From: Sphaerolaimus hirsutus
Taxonomy: Eukaryota > Nematoda > Chromadorea > Monhysterida > Sphaerolaimidae
Length of the DNA stretch: 64,000 nucleotides
Direction of reading: 5' to 3'
Assembly: GCA_964036195.1 (NCBI GenBank)
Contig: OZ038456.1
Coordinates: 15,190,001-15,254,000 of the forward strand
The position numbers and the translations under genes are program-made. Below are positions 22,420 to 33,531 of this stretch, in pieces. The notes below the pieces were generated by a model, which was given only the letters and a program-made list of their open reading frames with translations, was not told where the DNA came from and ran no database searches. Every line of letters begins with the position of its first letter. Position 1 is the first letter of the stretch.

Positions 22420-25064
22420 CATGTATGGATAAAATTGAATTAACAACAATCAACGAAAAAGAAAGAGACGACATGATGCAGCTATGGCGAACAATAAGCG
22501 ATAACAGAGAAAAATTATGGAATGCATGGTCCAAAGGATATGTGGATATGCTAAGAGGAACAACAAGGAAAATAAACAACAGAGGAAAAGTGAAAGAAGA
22601 ACCAATAGTGGGACAGGTTGTGCTCGTACAACATGATAAGATGCCGAGAGGAGCATGGGAAATGGGAAAGATAACAAAAGTCAACAGATCGACCGACAAC
22701 AAAATCAGAAGCGTGACCTTGAAAACAAACACTCAAAGAGAAATAGAAAGGTCACCAACACAGCTGTGCCCACTCAAAATTAGTGGAAAATATCAAGAAC
22801 GAGAAAATATGAAAAAGGATGAAAATGAAAATACACAACAAACTTCTAAACAAAAGAATGAAACAACATCCATCAAAGAAAGACCGAAGAGAGGATGCAG
22901 ATACGCAGGATCATATGCGTTCTGGGCAACAATGGCAATAGTCACGGCGGCAAACGTCATGGCAGCCAATGCAGAACAACAAACATGGATAAACAAATAC
23001 AACAGAAATTACAATGTGTGCCATAAAACAAGGACAGGACACCCGGTACAAATCCCGAAAACAGTCAACTGTCATTTCCCTGAACCACAAAAGATAACCA
23101 AACAGGGAGTGAGAGTGTGGGCGCTGAAAACGGAACCACAACAAACACAAGTATACCGGTGTTATGAACAACAGCACGCAATAATCACGTACATGAGCCT
23201 GGTGGGAGGCAAAGCCATGCTGCCGCCCGAGATTTTGAATAACAAGGTAGTGACCTTGTCCGAATGCATGAAAGCAATGGAAACAAAATGGTGGAAAGAA
23301 CAAAATCTGACACAAATTAATAAAGCTCTATGGAGCACAAACAACACCTTAACGATACAATATTGCTACTTTTGCCGGAATTTCACAAATGAAGTGACAA
23401 ACTTTCACATAGAAATCGGCACAGTAGCAAGTTTAGACGGTAAACGTATTGTCTCGGAAATTCAAGACCTGTCGCATTGCGCGCCAGCTGCTGGCTACTG
23501 CTTTGACAGTGATAACGCAGTGTCGGTGTGGGACGCTACAAAATTTGAAGGACAATGCGCATATGAAAATTTCGGAAATTTCGAAGCTCAGATATCCGAA
23601 CGACACATTGTCATACAACAATTACAAGCAGCTTTCACAATAACGATACAAAAGGAGAGACCAGAAAATTCGGAATGCGTCCCCGAACATGCAAAATATA
23701 CAGAGCAGGGATCGACGTTCATCGAATTTGCAAAATCAAAAGAAGATAGCATGACCGCACAACAGATCAATTCCGTAAATCTGAAATATTTCAGAACGGA
23801 ACAGAGACAATATGTCATATACAAAATTGCAAGTTTAGAAAAACAACAATTCTCTATGATATGGCAACAATTATGTTATTTGAGACAAAATCAAATAAAC
23901 ATAATCAATCAATTCATAACACTGAACCCCACTCTGGGATTGAGAGCCCTATTGGGCCGCAACAACATTTACGCAGAATGGCACGGAGACGTACTAATGT
24001 TCTGGGAATGCCAAACAGTGACACCAGAACATATTTACTTCGACCACAAAATAAACGACACATGCTATAGATTCTTGCCAGTGAGACTTCCGGGACACAG
24101 GCACATCATGTTTGTGTCCCCAGGAGGAAGCGACCTTATTACACAATCACCTGAGGAAAATTGTCATTACAAAGATCATAAATATTACATGCTGAAAAAC
24201 GACAAATGGGCAAACGAAAATGGACCAACAAATCTGCATGTGACAAAACTCCCTCTGGAACTCATCTGGAACGGGACTTGGAGCCCCTTCCATTTGAACG
24301 TCACTGGAATGCCAAGTCATACTATGACAGACGTAGCGTTCAGCATAACAGCCGCACGACATCAGTTCAACAAACTGCACAACATTGAGAAAAAATTAGA
24401 TAAAACTGTACAATATTTCTCAACCATGTCAAACAACCCCAAGGCTATCCAGGCCTTTGTGGCTGGAATAGGGCAGGGGGTCGGAGCCTACTTTGAGGGT
24501 GTAGGAAAAGAATTAGGACACATAGTAAGCGGAACAGCAGAAGGAAGCGCTTCGGCACTAGACATCTTGCTGACTGGGCCATTGCAAACAACAGTGAATG
24601 TCGTAATAATAATATTCATAATTGTGGTGATATGCTACTGTATCTATTTATATTTGCAGTGGCGAGCAGTTACGGGCCGCGCCGTCATACCGAAGCTCGC
24701 GTGTTCTACAACACGACTTCGCACCCGGTTAAACGCTTGGCGAGCGCGCCAGAGGACCTCAGGAAGCGCAGTCGCAGCCACCAACGAGAAGTGCGCGAGC
24801 CAACACAACGAGGGCCACGCACACCACCTCCTCCAGAGCCCAGGACTCCGCCAAGACATCACCGGTCTCGGTCAAGGAGGTCCCCCTCCTCCCGACGCCG
24901 AAGGGACAGAAGGTCTACAACATCTCGGAGCCATGAGAATGACGACACCAACGACACCGATGGCCAGGCTGACAACAAACAGCCGAAGGTTGGCCAACAG
25001 CACCGAATCAATGATATCACTGACAATATTGAGGCCAAGGCTACGACAAATAACAAGCCCTTGA
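22386..25064 (+). CDS. integrase C-terminal domain fused in frame to envelope-like glycoprotein
   Basis: 892 codons; the true beginning is the preceding ORF, since the region lacks its own obvious start (track opens at GTG). First about 130 residues: integrase C-terminal DUF5641-like domain (VGQVVLVQHDKMPRGAWEMG). Near 22905-22980 a hydrophobic segment AFWATMAIVTAANVMAANA looks like an internal signal peptide. Then a Cys-rich ectodomain of about 550 residues with N-glycosylation sequons (NLT, NNT, NFT, NGT, NVT), a Gly-rich stretch before a strong membrane span (VVIIIFIIVVICYCIYLYL, about 24600-24657), and a basic tail. This is the layout of a type I viral envelope protein. I cannot assign the fusion-protein class. 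Confidence 0.75.
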   Translation: MEENLDKNEKITCMDKIELTTINEKERDDMMQLWRTISDNREKLWNAWSKGYVDMLRGTTRKINNRGKVKEEPIVGQVVLVQHDKMPRGAWEMGKITKVNRSTDNKIRSVTLKTNTQREIERSPTQLCPLKISGKYQERENMKKDENENTQQTSKQKNETTSIKERPKRGCRYAGSYAFWATMAIVTAANVMAANAEQQTWINKYNRNYNVCHKTRTGHPVQIPKTVNCHFPEPQKITKQGVRVWALKTEPQQTQVYRCYEQQHAIITYMSLVGGKAMLPPEILNNKVVTLSECMKAMETKWWKEQNLTQINKALWSTNNTLTIQYCYFCRNFTNEVTNFHIEIGTVASLDGKRIVSEIQDLSHCAPAAGYCFDSDNAVSVWDATKFEGQCAYENFGNFEAQISERHIVIQQLQAAFTITIQKERPENSECVPEHAKYTEQGSTFIEFAKSKEDSMTAQQINSVNLKYFRTEQRQYVIYKIASLEKQQFSMIWQQLCYLRQNQINIINQFITLNPTLGLRALLGRNNIYAEWHGDVLMFWECQTVTPEHIYFDHKINDTCYRFLPVRLPGHRHIMFVSPGGSDLITQSPEENCHYKDHKYYMLKNDKWANENGPTNLHVTKLPLELIWNGTWSPFHLNVTGMPSHTMTDVAFSITAARHQFNKLHNIEKKLDKTVQYFSTMSNNPKAIQAFVAGIGQGVGAYFEGVGKELGHIVSGTAEGSASALDILLTGPLQTTVNVVIIIFIIVVICYCIYLYLQWRAVTGRAVIPKLACSTTRLRTRLNAWRARQRTSGSAVAATNEKCASQHNEGHAHHLLQSPGLRQDITGLGQGGPPPPDAEGTEGLQHLGAMRMTTPTTPMARLTTNSRRLANSTESMISLTILRPRLRQITSP

Positions 25065-25330
25065 GCATAAATGATTTTCACTTCCAGAAGACAACAAGAA
25101 CAATGGGGACAACATGCGTCAGTGGGAAAGCTCCAAATCTTCCTGCGAAGAAGAGCCATAAAAAGTCGACGAAAAGAACCCCGACCCCATCGTCTGACGG
25201 TGAGTGTAGCTCGAGCACCAGCTCTACAACAGGCTCTTCCGATACCGATAATAACAATAACAACACAGAGCCCATGGAGACGGATGGGACCAATGGAGCT
25301 GTCACCGATGATTTGCTGCCCCCAGAATGA
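24632..25330 (+). CDS. overlapping Arg/Ser-rich accessory ORF
   Basis: 232 codons in a different frame from the envelope tail, overlapping it for 430 bases and continuing 266 bases beyond. Sequence TTTATATTTGCAG at 24647-24659 is a good splice acceptor just inside the ORF, so the ATG at 24632 may not be the real start. Contains HHRSRSRRSPSSRRRRDRR, an RS/nuclear-localisation-like block, then a Ser/Thr/Asp-rich acidic end. Inference: second coding exon of a spliced accessory or nucleic-acid-binding protein. The overlap itself could keep the frame open by composition, but the 88 codons after the envelope stop argue for real coding. Confidence 0.5.
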   Translation: MLLYLFIFAVASSYGPRRHTEARVFYNTTSHPVKRLASAPEDLRKRSRSHQREVREPTQRGPRTPPPPEPRTPPRHHRSRSRRSPSSRRRRDRRSTTSRSHENDDTNDTDGQADNKQPKVGQQHRINDITDNIEAKATTNNKPLSINDFHFQKTTRTMGTTCVSGKAPNLPAKKSHKKSTKRTPTPSSDGECSSSTSSTTGSSDTDNNNNNTEPMETDGTNGAVTDDLLPPE

Positions 25331-25424
25331 TACCTCTTTTTCATTCGTAAAGCCTCTTTTTAATTAAAACGTAAAAATTTTATATTTGTGATTTTAAAAT
25401 TTTTCTTTTTTAATTTCTGGGGAG

Positions 25425-25888
25425 TGTGCGGTTCCGCCTAATTTACCGTAACCGACATTTTTGTTTCACTTGAATGGTTTTTATTTCACTTAGAAATATT
25501 TGCCTTTTCTTGCCTGCTGTAAACAACGGGTGATAAAGTTAATGACATTCATAATATTTAATCTATGTTTTTATTAATCTTTATAATTCTTTATGTCAAC
25601 CCGTTTTCTAACGACATGCGACAGGTGCAAAACCTGATATTTGCTTTAAAGTAGACACAATAAGCAATTTGCTCGCGTTTGAAGGTTAAATCGCCCATAT
25701 GTAAGGCCGTTCTTGCCTAAAGAACGGCCCAGTCTACGACTACTGATATCTGATTTTAAATGATTACTTTGTTTGATAGAAATAAAATATAAACCGAAAA
25801 CAACTTGAATAAATTCTTTTGTATAAAAGTTAAAGTTTCTGCACTGTAGAATGCAGGAAAATAACCCCAAATAGTGTGAAACTTTACA
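25425..25888 (+). repeat. putative 3' LTR
   Basis: Begins TGTGCGGTTCCGCC after a GGGGAG purine tract and may end at ...ACTTTACA (25888), where a decayed CCGTATT-family MITE begins. TG...CA ends and position after the last ORF suggest an LTR; AATAAA occurs at about 25780. It cannot be confirmed because the 5' LTR is in the gap. Confidence 0.4.
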
Positions 25889-26127
25889 AGAGATGTATAA
25901 GTGTTGATAGGCGAAAATATATAACTGTATATACACATAAACCTTCCCTAACGTCACTAAGTCATTGGTTTTAACGTGTCTTCTGCATTATACAGATCAC
26001 AAACTGTGGTATTTGTCATGTACGTTATTGTAATTTGGGCCTGGGTATTTCGAGGGGGGGGGTATTTTTTCGCAAGCCAAAGTTTAGTGGGGGTATTTCG
26101 AGAGGGGGTTAATTCGAGGTAATACGG
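25889..26127. mobile_element. right part of a CCGTATT-family MITE
   Basis: Shares the interior GTTTTAACGTGTNTTCTGCAT and GTATTTGTCATGTACGTT with the 29628 and 50566 copies, and ends GGTATTTCGAG...GAGGTAATACGG before TA. The left half is missing and the break coincides with the putative LTR end. Confidence 0.6.
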
Positions 26128-29100
26128 TATAACCTTCAGGTTGACGTAAAAAATGAAAGCAGTCGGAAAAAAAGAAAAATGCCATAGTAGACGAAAAGGC
26201 GCTGTAGAACACATGATGGATTTCATAAAGCATGAGGGACGCCATTGCGTCGATTTTAGAGGCACTTGGCGCCGATTTTGGCACAGGAGGTTGTCTGTGC
26301 GTTGAATTGCTCTGGTTCCGGTACCGCATCAGAGTTGATAGTGGCTACCGCATTTCCTCTAAATAACCCCGTCAAAATACCCCCTCAAATGGCCACTAAA
26401 CCCATTTAAATTAATAAACCTCCCTCCAAATACACCCACCCAAAATCAGTGTACCAAATAGAATGTACCTAATTGCCAAAACCGCAGTTTGTGATCTGTG
26501 TAATGCAAAATACTCTATTTAATACTCGATGAAAAAATACTTTTATGCAATTTTACCAAGGTACTGCGTGAAAAAAGTATTTCTCGGCTTTTCCCGGGCA
26601 TGGGTAAATATCATAGTTTTTACCTGTATAAAAAAAAAAAATACGTATATTTTGAAAAAGTTTGGCACAACTCAGTTCGGCATGTGGCATTGACAAGTGC
26701 AAGTGAAGGGTGAAATAATTTATCTTGCCGTTTGTCATATTACTTCACTTCACTTTTTACTTCACTTTTAGCGTCCTTTTGCAGTCAAAGAGACACTTTA
26801 TTGCCATTCTAGGTGTTCTGCGCATTTTTTTTAGTCAACAGCTCTGTTTAACCATTTTTAAACCTCTTACACCCCAAAAAAAACTTTGATCAACCGAAAA
26901 AAAACCTGTCGCTTTGCTTAATAACAAGATAAACAAAGCGTTTGATTTGTTACACAAAGAAATATTGTGTTCTGTAACGGGGTAACATAATATACTAGCA
27001 TGCCCTGAGCTTCGCATAGGCTATGCACTCAAACGTTTTGGTGGCACAATGTACGTTCTGACTTACACATCCATCTCTGCATAGTCTCTACTGCGCTTTC
27101 ACTGATGACTTGCACAGTTAAAATATACGTACATTTAGTTGAAAAATACGCGTATGCGAGTACGCAGTAAATACATTTACATATACTTTAAAAAAAGTAA
27201 TGTACTCAATTTTACGCATACATTCTAAAAGTACACAGTACAGAGAAAATGTATCTTTTCTGTTGCTACAATAAGAAAGTTTTGACGAAATCATATCATT
27301 TCTCTAAAAATATTAAACAATCACTAAAAAATGACATCTACTATGTCTTGCAGTGTAAAACCCACTCTCACATGTAAAAAGTAGCAGCTTTTACGTTTTC
27401 CTGGGGAAAAGTACTCACTTTTACATTTTTGTTGGAAAAAAAGTATTTTACTCACATTTACACATGAGTAGGAGTAAAAAAAGTATTTAACATTTTCTAT
27501 ACTTTTTGGTGAGTAAAAAATAAATACTTACATTTAAATATACTTTTTTAAAGTTCAGTAATTCTAACAACTCTGATGACTTGTAGTGGGCTCTTTCACA
27601 AAACATGGCTTTTTTTTCACACCTCAATAGAACCATTCAATAGGAGGCAAAAAATTCTGCTGATTCACTTTTCAGCATAATCTTGTTGATAACAGGTGAG
27701 TTATACCTAAGTGGGTATTTTGGCAATTCATAGTGTCCTGCTAGTGGGACTGGTCCCACTGGTGGGACTGTGGTCATGTGATGGAATTTTGTTCCGACTG
27801 TTTTTTGTTTTGTTATTTTCACTACTTCTGTATGTTAATTTGCCATTTTATGCAATTTTAAGTTTTTTCTTAGTGTGTTATTTTAGACCACGACAGGATT
27901 TTTGTCATAGGAGTAAATCAATTTCAACAAAAGGTGCGAAAGCATATTTTTGCTTACCCAAAATTATTAGGTAAATGGGTATTTATACTTACACTTCTGC
28001 TTACGCTTTTGTAAAAATACCTGTATTACATTTTCCTGGGCATAGAATATAAAATTCCTGGGCGTGTTGGTATAAAATACCACAATAGGAAAAAACTTAA
28101 TTACATAATATGTAAAATGAATCGTAAATACAAAAATGATGAAAATCAGAAAAACCTCATTCCAGAAAAAATGTTTTCCATCGTGTGATTACAGTAACTA
28201 GCTGGTTTTTTCTGTTAAAAAAAACGTTTTTCAACGCGCGCGCACAACACACACACAGAGACACACGAGCTTTATATCTGTTGGATTGTGAGACTGCACA
28301 TTCCTGGGCATATGTGTGGATATGGTCTGTTTCACGTTTACATATTTGCATTTTCTAGATAGCTCTATTGGTTTGCAGTTTTTCCTGCGTTTGTTGGTAC
28401 AAGCATTTTTTTCTGCTTTGATTACAGTAGCAAAATCACTGCTGTCATATTCAATAGAAAAAAAATGAAATGGATTACTTACCGTCACTATTTATTTTCT
28501 GGTGTTTTGGTGGGGAGTGTTCGCAGTTGAAATGGCCATATTGGCGCTGCACACACTTGTATACTAACAGAAGTAAACTCATTTTGGGTGCTCATAAATC
28601 AGCTTTGAATGCATTTGAGTTTACTAAAGTGGGGCATCTGTAAACTACAGTTGACGAGGATCTAAAAAAACGTATTCAGGTAAACTCAAATACGTTCAAA
28701 GCTAATTTATGAGCACCCAAATTGAGTTTACTTGTGTCAGTAAACTAGTGTGTGCAGCCACACTAATATTTACTTGTCCGTTTTTCGTTGTTTATTGGGC
28801 GGATACCATTCGCTCCATAGTTAATTTATCCTATCCGACATTTTAAAGCGAACTTTCACACCGTAACTTTTTGAATCAATGCCGACTTTCCATTGTGAAT
28901 TTGGCAGGGTGCCTAATGTTTGGTGTGCGTAGTTTTTGGGCTGTTTTATTCCGGATAATTAATTGTACAGCGAGAAGTCCATATTTTGAAATTCTGGCAG
29001 CCTTCATATTGTGAAATTCCTTATCCTCAAATGTTCACTGACAACAAAAAAACTCCACTGTCTCAAGACTTTTGTAACGTCGTGTGTAAACTGAGCTAGA

Positions 29101-29370
29101 TAACACTGAAAACTGGTTTTTAGCATCATTACTCAATTGAACTTTTCCTGTTTAATCAAAGGCTTAACACGGTGACTTCATTTCACAGTGGAACTTTTGG
29201 CTGGGAAAGAATTCACCTGAATGTGCGAAACTTTCATTGACTGTGAATTCCGATTAAGATAAATGTAATTTCGGGTCGATTTTCAGATTTGATTTGAGAT
29301 TTTCATTCATTTATTTCGTTAGTACCCACCTATATGAATGTAATATTTATCTTGAGCCTCGTCAAGCGAC
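26128..29370. other. intergenic: MITE fragments and AT-rich repeats
   Basis: Left part of a CCGTATT MITE at about 26349-26515; degenerate GTACTTTTAC/AAATACTTAC-like low-complexity repeat at about 27130-27560; symmetric fold-back MITE at 28545-28771 (GCTGCACACACTTGTATACT and complement). A 50-codon plus ORF at 26151-26303 is unrecognised. No host gene seen. Confidence 0.5.
28545..28771. mobile_element. fold-back MITE, best copy of the CACACACTAGT family
   Basis: Left GCGCTGCACACACTTGTATA, right TAAACTAGTGTGTGCAGCC; arms of about 95 bp pair (ATAAATCAGCTTTGAATGCA with its near complement) around a TACAGTTGACGAG centre. Confidence 0.7.
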
Positions 29371-30527
29371 TAGTGATGTAAAGGCACCGGGGCACCGGTG
29401 CCCCGGTGCTGGGCACCGAAGGGCACCAGCACCGGTGCTGGTGCGGTGCCATTGCAATCTTCAGGGGTGCCATGCCGGTGCCGGTGCCATTTTTTTCAGA
29501 ATAGCACCGGTGCGGTGCGGTGCCATTTTTTTGCCGGTGCCAAAGGTGCTAGCACCAGGGCCAAAGTAAAGGCACCGGGAAAGGCACCGGCCAAGGCTTC
29601 ATGTGCTGTGCAATTTTGTCCATAGAACCGTATTACCTCGAAATACCCCCAGGGGGTTTATTATTTCGCCAGCAAAATTTGAGGGGGGGGATAATTCGAG
29701 GGGGGTTTATTCGAGGGGGGGGGGTCTATTATTTCGCCAGAAATTTTCAGAAATTCCCCATACTCAGACGTAGAAAAATCAAACAATTACATAGATGTAT
29801 ACGTGTTTATAGGCATAAATAACTGTATATACACATAAACCCGTCCCCAACGTCACTCAATCTTCCGTTTTAACGTGTGTTCTGCATTGTACAGATCACA
29901 AACTGCGGTATTTGTCATGTACGTTCTCTTTACACTCAATGCTAGGGGGGGGGTATTTCGAGGGGGGGGGTTAATTATTTCCTCAGCCGAATTTTAGGGG
30001 GGGTATTTCGAGGGGGGGGGGTTAATTCAAGTGGGGGGATAATTCGAGGTAATACGGTATGTGCTTATTCATATTTCAAAAAACAGCGATATATTTACCC
30101 AACCGTTTTTGCCTTTTTTGTAAACCTCCCATCAAATAAATATACCTACTGTGAAATCCATTATACCCAATACGTGATCTGATGAGCGAATCTAAAATTT
30201 TGTAGAATTTTAAATCATTTTTATATTTTATATTTATCTTACTTGTTTGTTCAAAATTTGTTGTCAGTTTATGACAGAGACCACTGAGAAACTGCCCGAT
30301 ATTTACTTCAGAAATTCCAGCCCGGTGCGGTGCCTTTCGGTGCTAGCACCGGCAACCCGCCGGTGCCCTTCGGTGCCGGTGCCATTTTTTCCAAAAGGCA
30401 CCGGTGCCGGTGCGGTGCGGTGCCATTTTCTGGCCGGTGCCCCAGGGTGCCAGGTGCCCTTTTCATGCGTTGCCAAAGGTGCCGGTGCGGTGCGGTGCCA
30501 TTTTTCCCGGTGCCTTTAACATCACTA
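29371..30527. mobile_element. hAT-like MITE with GGTGCC arrays, exact 8-bp TSD, hosting a nested MITE
   Basis: Ends TAGTGATGTAAAGGCACCGG and its inverted copy CCTTTAACATCACTA. CAAGCGAC at 29363-29370 and again at 30528-30535 is an exact 8-bp duplication. Terminal arrays use GCACCGGTGCC palindromic units instead of GCGCC. A complete CCGTATT MITE (29628-30057) sits inside, so that insertion is younger. Confidence 0.88.
29628..30057. mobile_element. CCGTATTACC MITE nested in a hAT-like MITE
   Basis: Left CCGTATTACCTCGAAATACC, right AATTCGAGGTAATACGG. G-run blocks next to each end and a non-G interior shared with 25889 and 50566. Confidence 0.75.
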
Positions 30528-31023
30528 CAAGCGACAAAGCGGTAAGTAAACTTAAATACCTACCTACAGACAAAATAGTAACAAAAAATACCATTTAAAT
30601 ATTTATAATAACAAAATTCATTGTAACTTTACGTGTAACTTACAACTTTACCACCATTCTTCAATTGTCTCATTGCTTATCCATTTTTTGATTTGATAGA
30701 ATAAACCCGCACTAGCTGGATCCATGTCAACTGAATCCATGTCAACTAAATTTTAGTAAATTATTTGATTTTAACTTTGATTTGATGTTAATTTTATATA
30801 GTGACACTGAACTGTGATTGTTTCTGTTGAGTGTGTTTATTTAAAGTTTTTTTTGTGTCTTTTAGTTGACATTAGTTGGCATAGTGGACAAAAATTTGGA
30901 ATTGGCAACTGTTTCATTCCCACATACCCTGTGGGTGTTTTTCGAACGCCAGTAAAGTTTCGTTGCTTGCTTTATCCAGGTGTTAAGGTTAAGGGATATA
31001 TTCGAGTGTAAACGAGTTATGAC

Positions 31024-31917
31024 TAGTGATGGAATGGCGCCATGGCGCTGGCGCCTTTTGAGGGCGCCAAAGGGCGCCGCGCCATGGCGCCATTGGCGCT
31101 TGGCGCCCTTTTTCTGTGGCGCCCTTGGCGCCTGGCGCCCACATTCTGAAAGGCGCCATGGCGCCCTTGGCGCTTGGCGCCCTTTTTACGTGGCGCCCTT
31201 GGCGCCTGGCGCCCTGCTTTAAAAGGGCGCCAGCAGGATTTCAAAGTGAGCGCTGCGAAAACGATAAAAAGAAAAAGCGCGTCCGTGGATAATCGAAATT
31301 CGCTGGAAAAATACAGTGCCAGTGGATTGAAATCGTTCGTCCAATGGTTTTCCAGACACTTCGGCTGGAATGATGGGCCGTGCAACCTACAAACTCGTCA
31401 ATCAACGGATTCAAATCGTTTTAATTCCGTTTTTATCCACTTCAAAAAACATCCATTGCAAAAATCTATTTGAGGTGAATGCTTTGCGACAATTTTCATT
31501 GCGTTTGAATTAAAATTCACGCGTGAGTGAATATGATTTTATGCAAAATTTTTGTTGCTAGTTTCGTTTTTGTTGATTACATGCTAGAGAACATTATAAA
31601 AGAAGTGATTGTGTGAAATATAGTGATGGAGAACCATTTTTAGCACACGCAGGGTATCATACACACTTATTTATCCTGGCGCCCTTGGCGCCTGGCGCCC
31701 TAATTTTCAAATGGCGCCATGGCGCCCTTGGTGCTTGGCGCCCTCTTTCCGTGGCGCCCTTGGCGCCTGGCGCCCACTTTCCGAATGGCGCCATGGCGCC
31801 CTTGGCGCCTGGCGCCCTTTTTCTGTGGCGCCCTTGGCGCTTGGCGCCCAGTTTCCGAATGGCGCCATGGCGCCATTGGCGCCTGGCGCCCTTTTTTCTG
31901 GCGCTTTTCCATCACTA
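31024..31917. mobile_element. TAGTGATGG/GGCGCC MITE(s), one or two copies
   Basis: TAGTGATGGAATGGCGCC at 31024, an array to about 31230, then TAGTGATGGAGAACC at 31621, a second array and end TTTTCCATCACTA at 31917, with another CCATCACTA at 31932. Either one long element or two adjoining ones; I found no clean TSD. Inner motif TTATTTATCCTGGCGCC is shared with the copy at 41814. Confidence 0.65.
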
Positions 31918-31932
31918 GTTAATTTCCATCAC

Positions 31933-33531
31933 TAGTTAGTTATTTTTAAAATTTCTTTGAACATTTTTGTGTTTATGATCTCCAAACACCTAATACCTAC
32001 TTTACTACGCATTCAAAAATGTTAAATATTTAGTAGTGAAGTTTTCATAAGACATTCCCTCGTGATACATTTTCCATTTATTGAAAAAAATATCGAAAAG
32101 AGTCGATTTGATGTGAGAAAGTCAAACAAACCATACGCGGCAAACCCTTGAAACCTGTATCGATATCGCAAATTTTTGATCAAATATTCGGTCAATTTCA
32201 TGTTTCGTTCTCAATTTCGCATTTTTATTTTTGGCGCTTTTTAATGAATTCAAATCGAATCTAAAGTCGTTTCTTTAACTTCTGCAATTCTGAAATCAAG
32301 TCCCAACAGTTTTTTTCGAGCAACCCTACTCGTGGTAACTATTGGAGGTTCCTTATCTGTGTGGTTTGATTGCCTGTATTTATTTGCGGATCGATCCAGC
32401 GTTATTTTAGGTTTGTGCATTCTCACTTTGAAAACTGATTCTTTGTGGTTTTACCTGAAAATTTGGTAAAGTGCTCTTAAAGGATTGGCGTCACTTTATG
32501 CCAGTTTAAGAATTTCCCGTTTTTCTACACTTGCCACAGACAAAAGCTGTATTCAGAAGGTGATACCATTCTCATGAAAACAGTTTCGTTAAATGTTCCC
32601 GGAGGTTTCCAAGGAGGACCAATTTTCAGAGTCAGCTTGCACAGAGGGAACCAGACCCAGTAAAATGTCAAATGACATGCAAAGTGTCAACAGTCATGTC
32701 AAAAGCACTCGCTAATGTGAAATGTCATGCAAAGTGTCAAAAGTCATGTAAAACTTGGTTCGCCATTTTCCAGGGCATTTGACATGACTTTTGGCACTCT
32801 GCATGACATTTGACATTTTCTAGGGAATTTGACGTCACTCTTGACATTTTGCATGTCTTTTGACATTTAACAGGGCAAAGGAGTGGCACCAGGCCCTTAC
32901 ATACGAACTGCCCAAGAAGGGGTATTGCGCTTGCTCGCGTTAGGTACGCTTTTTAACGTCCAAATTGAATTTGCCACCTGGTTTTAGAAAAATTTCGATG
33001 CACGCGTGCACTGTCAAATTGACTTCATGTTGTATCCTTAATTTTGTTTTAAAGAACCACATTTCATGCCCGATTTCACTGGTGACCTTGATAAATTTGT
33101 AAATAGTGTAGATATTTGTAGATAGAAACAATGCGCGCGCATGCTATAAAATTCCACATTGAATATTCATTCATGTGAAAATAATTGGCCAATTTTTTTA
33201 TTGTACAATTCCTCATTTTCTGAATTTTTCGTTGTAGACTTTTAGATATTTTAATCGCGCAGCTACTTGTATCCCTTGGATGTATCCCTAAAATGACCAT
33301 TTCTGTATATAATTTCTAAAATGACTGTCCTGTTTGATTCCGTTATTTAACCCCGGCGGCAACGAATGGTGTTCAATACGTCGGTAGGTCTATAAATATT
33401 TTCAAACTTTGATGAATACCTAATTATAAGTTTGTAATACACACTGAAACAATTAAATAAAGTACCTACTCAGCTTTTGTTGATTAATTGTTGTTGCGCA
33501 TATTTTATTGGTTGCGAATGCTTTCGATTTA
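31933..33531. other. intergenic with one TGTCAAATGTCATG fold-back repeat
   Basis: The repeat at about 32650-32910 ends GGCACCAGGCCC, matching the start GGGCCTGGTGCC of the 35905 copy. No gene recognised. Confidence 0.45.

Larger units (their letters stand above)
17798..25888 (+). mobile_element. BEL/Pao LTR retroelement with envelope-like region
   Basis: Order seen: gag end with three zinc knuckles, aspartic protease, reverse transcriptase, RNase H, integrase (17798-22419), integrase C-terminal domain plus envelope-like glycoprotein (22386-25064), overlapping Arg/Ser-rich ORF (24632-25330), then a putative 3' LTR from 25425. BEL/Pao assignment comes from the RT-RNaseH-integrase order, the LRP and DUF5641-like C-terminal segments of integrase, and the RT motif style. 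The left end is lost in the gap. Coding capacity is nearly complete, with one frame break near 22350. Confidence 0.85.

Noticed and set aside
26151-26303. 50-codon plus ORF MKAVGKKEKCHSRRKGAVEH
   Set aside because: Between two MITE fragments with no homology or splice evidence; could be a relic but unsupported.
31024-31932. 8-bp target-site duplication for this GGCGCC element
   Set aside because: GTTATGAC on the left does not match either right flank (GTTAATTT, GTTAGTTA), so no TSD is claimed.
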